Positions 1 through 9,874 of a stretch of 64,000 nt of DNA are shown in pieces. How positions within the stretch are numbered: the stretch's first letter is position 1; every line of letters begins with the position of its first letter. The position numbers were made by a program, and so were the translations under genes. Origin of the DNA: Anagrus nilaparvatae. Lineage: Eukaryota > Arthropoda > Insecta > Hymenoptera > Mymaridae. Below the pieces are notes generated by a model, which had not been told where the DNA came from, did not search any database, and saw only the letters and a list, made by a program, of their open reading frames with translations. The DNA lies in contig JAKSXM010000272.1 of assembly GCA_022575985.1 (NCBI GenBank), positions 28,289,501 to 28,353,500 on the forward strand, given 5' to 3'.

Positions 1-534
1 AAAATAATAAACGCACAAACACACAATGACCAAACACGCAAAATGAAAAGCAAACTCTCATACACAATCACAAAAAATTAAAGTAAAAACTCATAGTCAA
101 AATCCCAAAGTCGAGCAACTCTTGCTCAGGCAATGTCTCCTGGCCAGGAACTGTAAAACCACCTCTTCGAGCCTACGAGCTCGGAAATTGCACCAAGCGA
201 GATACCAATGATAGCTTACGACCTATTCCAATACTGGAAAAGGAAGTCCAAGATCCACACACCAATTTCACCAAGAGCAGTCAAACAGCAAGCCAAGCGT
301 CCAAGATCTACACGAAAACCAAGTACACCAAGCGCAGTCAAAAAGCAAAGGCGTCAAATTCGCAGCGTCGAGGCTGAAGTCAGAACAGCGAATGCTGCTC
401 CGTCCAATATCGCGGTTATATTTATAGACCTCCCCCGACTCGGTTGCGTTTGCTGATTGGCACGTGGGCGATAAAACCATTATAAATTTTGTGATAGCTG
501 CTAGATCAAAAGGAGCTAAGGCAATTGCAAAAAA
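1..534. other. Unassigned GC-richer sequence, probably old repeat
   Basis: This stretch is clearly richer in G+C than most of the window. It has an open frame on the plus strand (208-456) rich in lysine, arginine, serine and proline, but no recognisable domain, splice structure or codon signal. A TATA-like stretch near 417-425 and a CACGTG near 461 are visible. It may be the edge of a mobile element that starts outside the window. I assign no function. Confidence 0.3.
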
Positions 535-779
535 ATGTTACTGCCGCAAGAGCAAATGGAGCAAAGACCCTCACAAAGAAATATTACTGCCGTAAGAGCA
601 AAGGGAGCAAAGACCAATGCTAAGCACCGCGAAGCTAAGTTTACGTGGCAAGACTTAGTGAAAGGCTAAGAGTGCCCGAGCTCGCCGGAGTGGCAAGGCT
701 ATGTGAAAGGCTGGGAGGGCCCGAGCTCGTCGGAGTAGCAAAGCTATGTGAAAGGCCAAGAGCGCCCGAGCTCGCCAGA
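535..779. repeat. Two short tandem repeats (46 bp x2, 45 bp x3)
   Basis: A unit of about 46 bp containing 'attactgccg' and 'gagcaaagacc' occurs twice between 535 and 620. A 45-bp unit containing 'gtgaaaggct' and 'cccgagctcg' follows three times, at 645-689, 690-734 and 735-779. The 45-bp units stay in frame and would encode a 15-residue repeat with ERL..PEL. There is no ATG and no wider gene context, so I read it as a minisatellite rather than a gene. Confidence 0.7.
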
Positions 780-878
780 GTACCAGGAACAACTCATATA
801 ATTTTACTTTTTCTTATAATTTATTTGAATAATTATTCAAATTTTATTTATCGCTCGATATTAAGGAGTGAAGTTTAA

Positions 879-1191
879 ATTAATAATTTAGAACGTGACT
901 TTTACGAGCATAATTTGTTGTTTATTAATTTTTAAAAAACATTAATCCAACGTTTCGATTACAATGTAATCTTTTTCAAGGCTGGAATAATATATGACAT
1001 TAGTTTACAAAAAATATACATAGAAATTTTTTACAAACAAAAAAACTTACAAGATGGAATAGTTATTGACAAAACTGTTTTAAAAAATATCATAAAACGT
1101 TGTAATATGCATAATAACTATGTGTGACATAATTGAAACAATAACTGTAAAAATATTTAATTATGCATGTAAAATTAACCTACGTATAGTA
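879..1191 (-). repeat. Left inverted arm of a Penelope-like element
   Basis: About 310 bp is repeated in reverse complement at 5618-5928 with few differences. Within it is a hairpin-like motif (GATTACA facing TGTAATC, followed by CGAAACG when read on the minus strand). Similar motifs accompany Penelope-like retroelements in many animal genomes, as I recall. The arm ends at 'tagtaa' near 1191, where the flanking sequence switches to the GIY-YIG coding fragment. Confidence 0.7.
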
Positions 1192-1794
1192 AGGAACGCA
1201 GAATGTTGCAAAAGACATAACATATTAGCTATACCAATGATTGTTAATAATTTGGGTGAAAATAATATTATCATAAAAGCAAAGGACAGAATACCCAAAG
1301 AAAGACAGGTTGGTGTTGTGTATAAAATTGATTGTACAGAATGCCCAGCCACATATATTGGTGAAACCAAGAGGGAAGTTGGTATCAGATTAAATGAGCA
1401 CAAGTCACCTATAGATGCTTTAATAAAAGAAGAAGAAAAAAGAAGAAAAGGAATTAATCAGTCACGTAAGAGACCACAAAGACGCACTGTAACTGAAAAT
1501 ACCCCTAATTATTGTGAAATCAATAATGATAAAACAAGTCAAAAAAATATTGATGATGATCCTGTTGTATTAAAACATTACAAAGATACAAAACATAATT
1601 TTGCTTGGTCTAAGTTTAAATTATTAGATCATGAATCTAATTATCACAAGAGAAAAACCAGTGAGGTTCTACACATTAATATTTATGAGGACGCCATAAA
1701 TGAGCAAGGGGATTCACAACAACTTTTTAAACCTTATTTGTCTAACATCCACAAAATGAGAAAAAGCCTATCAAATAAATCATCGTTGATATAA
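1120..1794 (+). pseudogene. GIY-YIG endonuclease fragment of a Penelope-like retroelement
   Basis: The open frame gives 224 residues. Residues 65-68 are GVVY and 79-81 are YIG, followed by GETKR, Arg90 and a Glu-His pair at 93-94, which is the start of a GIY-YIG nuclease domain. The preceding K.KD..P stretch is typical of the C-terminal part of Penelope-like polymerases. In that family the nuclease nicks the target during retrotransposition. The reverse transcriptase that should precede it is absent. The first 24 or so codons come from the inverted repeat arm instead, so the annotated ATG is a rearrangement product. This is a 5'-truncated copy, unlikely to be functional. Confidence 0.8.
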
Positions 1795-2107
1795 ACAATG
1801 CTTCTACATTATCATAGAAGTTTATTATCATCGTAACTTAACATAAAGTTTGTGGTTATCTTTCCTGGTCATAGATGTCTATAGTTGTATGATTTTACCA
1901 TCATTATGATAATTTCACAGCTGACGGAATTAAATAATAATAACAATAACAATCAAAACATTGTAGTTATTTAAAAGCATAATAATGTATTGTTTTTCAA
2001 TAGAGTTTTAATAATTTAATGTTATTTATATTACATTTTTTTAAATTAGTAATTCCCATATTATCAATATGTACTATTCATTGTTTGTGCAATATTCACA
2101 TTTTTAC
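1795..2107. other. 3' flank of the Penelope-like fragment
   Basis: AT-rich sequence between the GIY-YIG stop codon and the LTR insertion site. No gene is seen. It probably belongs to the element's 3' region, because the sequence resumes as the right inverted arm beyond the LTR insertion. Confidence 0.4.
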
Positions 2108-2385
2108 TGTTAGGGTACATAAACTACCTAAACCATTCACGGTCGCCACCTAGCCTTTTAATTATAGGAACACCTGATTACCACTATTAGGATGGACTAG
2201 GAACCCAGGGTATTTCAGGATGGAATTGGTTCACACAAATAAATTGTCTTCTAGTTATATGGAACTCAAACTTTATTTATTAATGATGCGCACTCTTGAG
2301 CGCTTACAACTCAACAACTGCTCTCTTCACTTTTACATTCTCTCTCCCCCTTCTCTTTTGTATTCATACATTTTGTACCCTCACA
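2108..2385 (-). repeat. 3' LTR (left copy)
   Basis: This LTR is nearly identical to 5331-5608. Read on the minus strand it starts TG and ends CA and contains AATAAA-type polyadenylation motifs within 'attaataaataaag'. Because the element is coded on the minus strand, this left copy is the 3' LTR. Confidence 0.9.
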
Positions 2386-3023
2386 TACTCCTACCCATGT
2401 AACTATGAAAGTAAACTTTCTTTCGGAGTTACATGTTTATTAATTTTAACAATTTTTTTTTTTAATTTATTCAATTAAATAATTTTATTTATCAGTTTGT
2501 ACATGACAGAAAAAAAAATTATATTATCTTTTGAAATTTAATTATGGTATTGGTTTTTTACCTTTTGATTCATTTTATACTTAATGCTTTATCAATTACA
2601 ATTAAACCATTTGACTAGCCAATTATTTGCTAAAAGCGCTAAAGTAAAATATTGTTTTATAATGAATATATCGTAATTGAAGTTATTAAATCTAAACTGT
2701 TTATTTATTAATAATTATTTATATCTAGATCAAAATAAAATCAAAGAAATTAAACTAAGATTTTGTGTTTTGATTAATGTACCATTCGACTAGCAACTTA
2801 TTTGTGGTTAACAGCATTTAAATAAAATAGTTTTATGTAATGATCTAATGAAAGTACTGAAACTAAAATTAAAAGCTTATCTGATAATAATATTGTTTAT
2901 ATATTAGAATAAATGAACTAAAATAAAGATTTTATTTTTTTGATTAATGCAAAATTTATATAATTTCAGATAAACTTCTTTTTTCTATTTTATTTATGAA
3001 TAATCAATATTTAATGTAAACGA
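2386..3023. other. Non-coding 3' internal part of the LTR element
   Basis: Very AT-rich, with no open frame. The region where reverse transcriptase and integrase would lie in a full Ty3/gypsy element is missing. The first bases next to the LTR, read on the minus strand, are 'gggtaggagta', a short purine-rich run that could serve as the polypurine primer. Confidence 0.5.
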
Positions 3024-5165
3024 TTATACTAATTGTATTTTTTTTTTTTTAAAGAATCTATAATTATATAATTTATTATACATTTTTTTTTTTTTTAAGA
3101 ATAATTTTGTGTTAATACTTAAGATTTCTCCTTCTTTTCGATAGACCCTCTTCTTACTTGATAGTTCTCGATCTACGTTCTTGTAGAGTGAGTTGATAAC
3201 TCCTGATTTATTTATAAGCAGTTGTTTGGGTCTAGGCATATTAGTTACCATGCGTCTAGCCTTTTGTTTATATCTAATAACTATATCGATAAGAATAATG
3301 TCGATTATTTGATGAGACTTCATTTTTACCCTTGGCATGTATACATCTGCAGATGGATATTTCGTTCCTTTGAAAGGTCTTGTATCTACAATCTTTAATT
3401 TAAATTTATCTTCTTTCACCGTTCTCATTCTTTCATTGCATAGTTTGTAGTATTTGTTTAACATCTGCTGTACTTCCATTGGACTTGATGGCGTCACTCT
3501 GTTCCTAAAGTCTATCTTCGCTTCCATCAGGTTTAATGTATCAATGTCAATATTCATAGTTGTTATGATGTAGGGAATTACCATGAATCTAGTAGTAACT
3601 TTTATTATTTGTCTAATCACTTTTTTAGTCATCTGTCCTTTTGGCTGTATTTCTTGAAGTAGATCTTCTGAAGTTGTTGAAACTTGTGCTTCAGTATCTA
3701 ATAGCCCTACTGTTAGTTTGTCATGAGTTGTTATTTCTGTTAATGTGTATCCATTTTTAACACTTATTACCGATATCGATATCTCTTCTTTTACGAGTTT
3801 CTTGTCGTTGCTATTGATTAATTCATCTGGTTTTTTTCTATTGTTCTGTTCTACTCTTATTGTTTGTATATGACTAGTATTTGGTTGTTTTTCTTCGTAT
3901 CTTAACAAGGCTATGGTTGCTTCCTCTTCTGAACCCTCATCGCTGTCATATTGATCACTTTCTTGGTAGCTATGTCTCTCAGAGTCAGTATCTGACAATA
4001 CATCTTTTAACGATGCATCTAGCTGCTGTTTTTCCTTCTCTACTTTCTTTATTTGGTTGTCATTATTTCTTGAATGGTTAGTTCTATTTGATTTCCAGTC
4101 TAGAGATTTATCGCTCTTCTTGTTGTCTTTTGTTTTTTTATTGCTGTAACCATCATTCTTCTCTTCATCAATTTTTTTCTCCCAACGCGTCGAGTTGTTA
4201 AATTTTTTTAGTTTATCTTGTGTTCTCTCCTTACCTCTGGCTTTGATAAGTTTATTATCAATTACTCCTATACCATCAACTCTGGCCAACAATTTAGCCA
4301 TTTCCCATATTGTTTGAGGCTGGCGTAATTCTACCTTCTCTACTACTCCTTCAGTGAAGTGCCATTTTAATGTGTTTCTGATGTCTTCGTCATTTGGCAA
4401 ATGTTCCAGGTATCTAGCCTGGGTTGCCCATTTTAAAAAATAGTTTTCACGAGTACCTCTTCCTTCATAAACTCCAGTTTTCAGGTAAGCAAATATCTCT
4501 CTTTGAATTGGTTCAGACCAAAACTTATCTAAAAAACGAATTTTTAGTTGGTCATAATTACCTGTATCAGCAAATCTAACCCAGTTAGCTGCGTCACCTT
4601 TCATGGCCATTTTAAAGACTCTTTTGAGTGCTTCTTCTCCTACCAATTCTCCTCTTCCTATATTCTCAATTTGTTCAATGAACCACACCGGGTTAATCCT
4701 TTTGACATCACCATTGAATTGAACATCAGCTAGTCTAATGGCTTTGGTTACTGCGTTTATCTGTTTTAGTGATGACCTCCTGCGTGGTTCTTGGTTTTGT
4801 ATCGGCTGATGTTGTAGCCTTTGATTTAGTCCTATATTTCTTTCTTGGTTTATTAAACGTTGTTGGTTTAGTCGTAGATCTCCCTCAGTTAGCAATCTAT
4901 TCCTTTCTTCTCTCCACTGTTGTCTTTCTTGTTGCCATTGTATTTGCATGTGTTGCATTTGTTCTCTTAGGTTATGTAATTCGCATAATCTTTGAATATG
5001 CATATCTTCCGCTTCGCGCATGCGCTTAATATTTTCTTCTTTCTCTCGTTCTTCTTCTCTGTGTTGAATACGACTGCGCTTTCTATTCGAAACGGAAACC
5101 TGTTCATTGACGTCATCTTTTTGTTCTTGTGAAACCACATGGTTCATTATCGGAGTCTCCGCCAT
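3024..5165 (-). CDS. Gag-like polyprotein of LTR element with protease remnant
   Basis: This open frame gives 713 residues from the ATG at 5165. The N-terminal 120 or so residues are charged and Gln/Glu/Arg-rich, likely coiled coil. A retrotransposon Gag-type region follows (F.GD motif, the W..F dipeptides and 'RFLDKFWSEPIQREI'), then a long lysine- and acid-rich linker. Near the C-terminal third, 'GLLDTEAQVSTTSEDLL' resembles a retropepsin active site, but the expected Asp-Thr-Gly is Asp-Thr-Glu. Later, 'VDTRPFKGTKYP' resembles the segment just before reverse transcriptase in Ty3/gypsy Pol; the frame then runs into lysine-rich sequence and stops. I see no CCHC zinc knuckle. It reads as a Gag plus an internally deleted, probably inactive Pol start. 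Confidence 0.8.
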   Translation of the reverse strand: MAETPIMNHVVSQEQKDDVNEQVSVSNRKRSRIQHREEEREKEENIKRMREAEDMHIQRLCELHNLREQMQHMQIQWQQERQQWREERNRLLTEGDLRLNQQRLINQERNIGLNQRLQHQPIQNQEPRRRSSLKQINAVTKAIRLADVQFNGDVKRINPVWFIEQIENIGRGELVGEEALKRVFKMAMKGDAANWVRFADTGNYDQLKIRFLDKFWSEPIQREIFAYLKTGVYEGRGTRENYFLKWATQARYLEHLPNDEDIRNTLKWHFTEGVVEKVELRQPQTIWEMAKLLARVDGIGVIDNKLIKARGKERTQDKLKKFNNSTRWEKKIDEEKNDGYSNKKTKDNKKSDKSLDWKSNRTNHSRNNDNQIKKVEKEKQQLDASLKDVLSDTDSERHSYQESDQYDSDEGSEEEATIALLRYEEKQPNTSHIQTIRVEQNNRKKPDELINSNDKKLVKEEISISVISVKNGYTLTEITTHDKLTVGLLDTEAQVSTTSEDLLQEIQPKGQMTKKVIRQIIKVTTRFMVIPYIITTMNIDIDTLNLMEAKIDFRNRVTPSSPMEVQQMLNKYYKLCNERMRTVKEDKFKLKIVDTRPFKGTKYPSADVYMPRVKMKSHQIIDIILIDIVIRYKQKARRMVTNMPRPKQLLINKSGVINSLYKNVDRELSSKKRVYRKEGEILSINTKLFLKKKKMYNKLYNYRFFKKKKIQLV

Positions 5166-5310
5166 TTTGAACAATTAAAATCCTTTTAATCACTTTATTT
5201 GATATCAATTAAACCAATCAAATTTTAATTAAAATATATATATATTTTTTTTTTAAATTTAATTTATTCCTTTAGTTACCACTTTTTAACCCGCGTAACC
5301 AATGCGGTGC

Positions 5311-5328
5311 GTCCTGTCACGGTCGCCA
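5311..5328 (-). promoter_or_regulatory. Primer binding site, tRNA-Arg type
   Basis: The plus strand reads GTCCTGTCACGGTCGCCA, 2 bp inside the right LTR. This matches the last 18 nt, including CCA, of arthropod tRNA-Arg(UCG) as I remember it. Read on the minus strand it starts TGG, as primer sites do. Its position fixes the 5' LTR as the right-hand copy. Confidence 0.8.
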
Positions 5329-5330
5329 TA

Positions 5331-5608
5331 TGTTAGGGTACATAAACTACCTAAACCATTCACGGTCGCCACCTAGCCTTTTAATTATAGGAACACCTGA
5401 TTACCACTATTAGGATGGACTAGGAACCCAGGGTATTTCAGGATGGAGTTGGTTCACACAAATAAATAGTCTTCTAGTTATATGGAACTCAAACTTTATT
5501 TATTAATGATGCGCACTCTTGAGCGCTTACAACTCAACAACTGCTCTCTTCACTTTTACATTCTCTCTCCCCCTTCTCTTTTGTATTCATACATTTTGTA
5601 CCCTCACA
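5331..5608 (-). repeat. 5' LTR (right copy)
   Basis: 278-bp LTR matching 2108-2385. It should contain the promoter for leftward transcription. The flanking TTAC target duplication begins at 5609. Confidence 0.9.
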
Positions 5609-5617
5609 TTACATTTT

Positions 5618-5928
5618 ACTATACGTAGGTTAATTTTACATGCATAATTAAATATTTTTACAGTTATTGTTTCAATTATGTCACACATAGTTATTATGCA
5701 TATCACAACGTTTTATGATATTTTTTAAAACAGCTTTGTCAATAACTATTCCATCTTGTAAGTTTTTTTGTTTGTAAAAAATTTCTATGTATATTTTTTG
5801 TAAACTAATGTCATATATTATTCCAGCCTTGAAAAAGATTACATTGTAATCGAAACGTTGGATTAATGTTTTTAAAAATTAATAAACAACAAATTATGCT
5901 CGTAAAAGTCACGTTCTAAATTATTAAT
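5618..5928 (+). repeat. Right inverted arm of the Penelope-like element
   Basis: Reverse complement of 879-1191. It contains 'ccttgaaaaagattaca' followed by the facing half of a hairpin and CGAAACG. In this orientation the motif lies downstream of the GIY-YIG fragment on the same strand, the usual place for it as I recall. Confidence 0.7.
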
Positions 5929-5945
5929 TTACTTTTTCTTTTTTA

Positions 5946-7192
5946 TTGGCTAAAAGAAACATAATGAATGATCTTTCATTCAAACTAGTTAATACAGGTC
6001 CTTCACATCATAATATTGTCGACAATTATACCTGCATAGACACTATTTTTATTGACAATTGTGACACTGCTAAAAGCTACGACCGTATGTTACTTACCTT
6101 CCCTAGTAGACATGAAATTATATCTGTAACCATTGGCATATTTTATCCATCTCCTCCTGATGTCACAACGGCTTACAGGGCATTTAATAAAATCACAGTC
6201 CATGACCTTCATTCAAGCAAACTTAACGGGTCAGCCTTGATGTAGTTAAAGGTCCAGTGGTTATTTGTCAATTTCTATCATTTATAATTTCATTGATGGG
6301 ACTTGGGCCAGAAGTTTTTTGATTAGCTTTTGGTTGAGCAGTACTATTAAAGACCATAGTAGAGAAAGCAATACCAACTATTGTTTCCCATCTCACTAAA
6401 CTGTTCAATGCCTCATTGTTAAAAGTTTCCATCGTTTTAATATTGAGTGCGAGCTCTCTATATTGACGAACAACATACATAGAGTTTTGGATGAACTAGC
6501 CCCTGAAAAGAAATGAAAGGTACGCAAAGAAGACTTTACTTGGATAAATTCTGAACTGAGACTACTTAAATTAACACCAGACGCAACCAGCAGACGTTAT
6601 AACATGACAAGGTCTCGTAGTCTTCTGAATGAATTCCTGGCTTTAGCCAAGTCACGTGAAGAAAAATCTGAGGCAGCTAGTCATGCATATATGCATAATC
6701 GCATATGCAACACTCTAGATAAAAAAGGAAACTTTTGAAAAGAATTGAAAACCCTGGAGTTAATTCCTAAAGCCAGTGATGCTCTTCATGGTTTTCTACC
6801 TGAAGAGTTGATCTTGCATTTCTCTAAGATATTGATATCCTCTGAAGAAGACCCATTCGTCTCGACAAATGTTGTCAACAATGCTCCAAGCGATGGTTGC
6901 GCTTTGAAAAGAGTATCTGAAAATGATGTCATACTAGCTGTCTCACATTTCAATTCACAAGCAAAAGGGGATGATGGCATTCCCCCAAGCATAGTAGTGA
7001 AAGCACTACCAACTATTGTTTCCCATCTCACTAAACTGTTTAATGCCTCATTATTAAAAGGAATCTTTCCATCGTCTTGGAAAAAATCCAAAATTTAGCA
7101 CTAAAAAAGTTTCATGCAGTACCAACATCAACAACTGACTTCAGGCCCATAACGCTATTGTGCTTTTTATCGAAGGTCCTTGAGAAGCTGCC
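5946..7192 (+). pseudogene. Truncated, rearranged LINE (endonuclease and start of reverse transcriptase)
   Basis: The plus-strand translation 5946-6245 resembles the end of a LINE apurinic-type endonuclease ('FPSRHEIISVTI'). From about 6465 the frame resumes as 'RVLDELAPEK', passes two stop codons, and continues through 6745-7098 into 'KGDDGIPPSIV' and 'LFNASLLKGIFPSSWK'. Beyond a frameshift near 7095 comes 'TDFRPITLLCFLSKVLEKL', the start of the reverse transcriptase domain. It stops at about 7192, before the catalytic residues. The order and motifs fit the I/jockey group. Multiple stops, a frameshift and an internal duplication (6360-6430) make it a dead copy. Confidence 0.85.
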
Positions 7193-7689
7193 TATATGAA
7201 CATGTTCCATGTTAAAATCCGATTTCCGCAAGTCAACTTTTTTTAAATTTCTATAAAGTATTTTAAAAATTTCCGTTTAGAAAGTACATCGGAGCTTAAG
7301 TCCAGATTCGTAATGCTTTTTTTGGTCAGAAAGTTTAAAAAAATTTTATTTCCCAAATACATGAAACAAAAATAAAATAAATTATTCAAAATCTAACTAT
7401 ATCTAACTTTTTAAGGATACGGGATATTTAGAAAAATAGAAGAAAAAAGTAACTAAAATAATAAATGTTATAGATTAAACTAAAAGAAAATTAAAAATTA
7501 TAAAATAAAAGCATATCCATAAAAGTTATACGAAAGTCTTAGATAAGATTACTGTGATAAGTCTTGCTATAAAAACTAAACTTTAAATAAAAACAGGAAA
7601 ACGCATAAAGATTAAAAGTAGGTATACTATAAAAATACTATAAAACGTAATTTGAAAAAAAAACTTATTTATATAATATATATATGTAT
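7193..7689. other. AT-rich spacer, no gene seen
   Basis: Simple AT-rich sequence. The first 25 bases contain 'gaacatgttccatgttaaaa', which recurs near 30645. An AT microsatellite lies at about 7673-7695. Confidence 0.4.
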
Positions 7690-8420
7690 ATATACGTGGG
7701 TCATTCTTTGTCAAATCAGCCACATCCTCCCAACTACGCAACACAGGTTTCGAGATAAATTGATCCAGCTTATTTTTTTCATTGAACCCTTTAGTTTTTA
7801 ATTACATATGTTACTTCGTCTCTCATAATTTTCTATTTTCGAGACAAGAAATCTAGATGACCCAGGTATTAGTACGACGATTCCTCTAAAAATTTTGCAA
7901 GAGCTGAATTTTGCAAGAGCAAGTTTTTTGACTTTGACTGCTCAGAATTAAGAAACTAGAGGTCAAAAATAAAAAAGTTAAAGTGCAAAATTTGCTGTTT
8001 TTTAGTTTAAAATAAGTGAGAAAATTTTTTTTAAATTCTATCAAGAAGTTTTGGATTCAGGAAATTTTAGGTCATGGGCACTTAAAACCGAAAAATTGCT
8101 AAATCGGAAGCAGTTAGGCGAATATTCTTGGGTGATCTAGATTTTTTTGTTTTCAAAAATAAAATATTATGATGAGAAAACTAACTGCATGAAAAAAATT
8201 ATATTTTAGCTTTTTTTGTGAATTTTTCTGATTTTTTGATTTCAACTCTCGATGGTTCAGTTTCCATTTTGCAACTGTCATATTTAAAGTAAAAAAGTAC
8301 CATACATCATTGAAAACTAAAGGATTTAATGAAAAAAATAAGCTATTGCGGATCAATTTATCTCAAAAACTGTGTTGTACAGAGAGGGGTGGCTGATTTA
8401 CCAAAGAATGTCCCATATAT
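7690..8420. mobile_element. Long imperfect palindrome (foldback-type element)
   Basis: The ends are inverted: 'cattctttgtcaaatcagcc' on the left faces 'ggctgatttaccaaagaatg' on the right. Matching continues inward, including 'gataaattgatcc' and 'aatctagat.accca', to an axis near 8055. Arms are about 350 bp with many mismatches, so this is an old copy. No coding capacity. Confidence 0.7.
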
Positions 8421-9183
8421 ACGAATGTGATTAAATTTAAACAAATGTTTTAACTCATTTTCAGAATAAAATTTGTTTATGTAAGGATTTGGAAAGCATG
8501 TCAAATACTTTATTAAAAGAAGTGCTTTTTTAAAGGAGATAGAACGTTAGGAAGTATATATAATGGAATAAGAGCACAAATGATGGGTAATTATGCAAGC
8601 TTTTGAAATAATCTGCTTATGCTGTGCATAATATATGCACGTCACTTGAAGAGAAAAAAAATTTTGAATGCTTTGGTTGAAAAAATTTTCCATTTCCCTG
8701 AAATAATAAGATTTTGAAAAGCGCATTGCCAAAATTTTTTATGTCCTTTTCAAACGTGCTCTTATGGTTCAGACAATGAATTTTGTTTTTAGGTAACGAA
8801 AACTTTTTTTTAAACCAGCGTGTTCAAAAATAACAAAATTTTTAAACATGAGACATTTTTTATCTAGCCATATAATAAAGACAGGATTTCCACAAAAACT
8901 TTGAAAAAAAATTCCGGTTGCAGATGTATTTATTTATGCCGAGGCTCAGTTGAGTTGAGTTGAGGTTGAAAACAAAAACAGTATATATATAGTCATTTAA
9001 ATGCCTGATGATTTCTGTATTAAATAACATATAAACCAATATTTACTTTAAAGTCAAAATCATGTACTCGTAAAAGTCGATTATAAATATTATTGTTTAA
9101 AGTCAAAATTTACATTCAATTTGAACTCAATTTAATCTGGCCTCGATATAAACATTTTAAAATTAAAAATTACAAAAAAAAAG
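8421..9183. other. Spacer without recognisable gene
   Basis: AT-rich; a small GAGTTGAGTT repeat lies near 8948. Short open frames here have no recognisable content. Confidence 0.4.
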
Positions 9184-9187
9184 TTAA

Positions 9188-9870
9188 CCCATTAGTGCCC
9201 AAGCGGAAGTAAACGGACACTCAATGAAAATATTAAGAAAATCAATCGATAGAAGGCTAAAAATCGTTCCCTATAGGTAAAATGTCATGCTTTTTTCAAA
9301 TCTGCCATTAGTTTTGACCTACCACCCCTCTATATACCCGAAAAATTAGGGTGAAAAGGGGTAAAACGAGAATTTCGAAAAAACGACGGACAAAACTTTT
9401 AATGTCACAAAATAATAATAAAAAGTTCATGAAATAGCTTTTTCAGATCCAAAATATATCTTATTCCCACCCTTACATGGTCAATAGGGGTGGTTTTTTC
9501 AAAAACAAAACCATAAAAAAGTTTTTGAAAAAACCACCCCTATTGACCATGTAAGGGTGGAAATAAGATATTTAGTCAAAGTTTTATATACAAATTATAA
9601 ATTTTGGATCTGAAAAAGCTATTTAATGAACTTTTTAATATTATTTTGTGACGTTAAAAGTCTTTTGTCCGTCGTTTTTTCGAAATTCTCGTTTTACCCC
9701 TTTTCACCCCTATTTTTCGGGTATATAGAGGGGTGGTAGGTCAAAACTAATGGCAGATTTGAAAAAAGCATGATATTTTACCTATGGGGAACGATTTTTA
9801 CCCTTCTATCGATTGATTTTCTTAATATTTTCATTGAGTGTCCGTTTACTTCCGCTTGGGCACTAATGGG
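9188..9870. mobile_element. piggyBac-type MITE, palindromic
   Basis: TTAA lies on both sides (9184-9187 and 9871-9874). The element begins CCCATTAGTGCCCAAGCGG and ends with its reverse complement. CCC...GGG termini with a duplicated TTAA are characteristic of piggyBac elements. The inverted arms run nearly to the centre (about 9510), where 'aaaaaccacccctattgac' faces its complement. No transposase is present, so it depended on an enzyme supplied elsewhere. Confidence 0.85.
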
Positions 9871-9874
9871 TTAA

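Larger units (their letters stand above)
2108..5608 (-). mobile_element. Non-autonomous LTR retrotransposon, Ty3/gypsy-like
   Basis: A complete 3.5-kb insertion. Two 278-bp LTRs (2108-2385 and 5331-5608) begin TGTTAGGG and end CCTCACA on the plus strand, and I count only about two differences between them. The flanks carry a 4-bp target duplication, TTAC (2104-2107 and 5609-5612). The internal region is transcribed leftward. It has a tRNA-Arg-type primer site next to the right LTR, one long gag-type ORF, and a purine-biased tract next to the left LTR. There is no reverse transcriptase, RNase H or integrase, so it must borrow these from a relative. It is inserted inside the Penelope-like fragment, so it is the younger of the two. 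Confidence 0.9.

Noticed and set aside
645..878. Open frame with 15-residue repeats
   Set aside because: It starts with GTG, depends on a 45-bp minisatellite, and runs out into AT-rich sequence.
5830..5865. Hairpin plus CGAAACG near the Penelope-like arm as a possible hammerhead
   Set aside because: The expected CUGANGA is absent ('ttgaaaaa' instead). I keep it only as a Penelope-associated motif.
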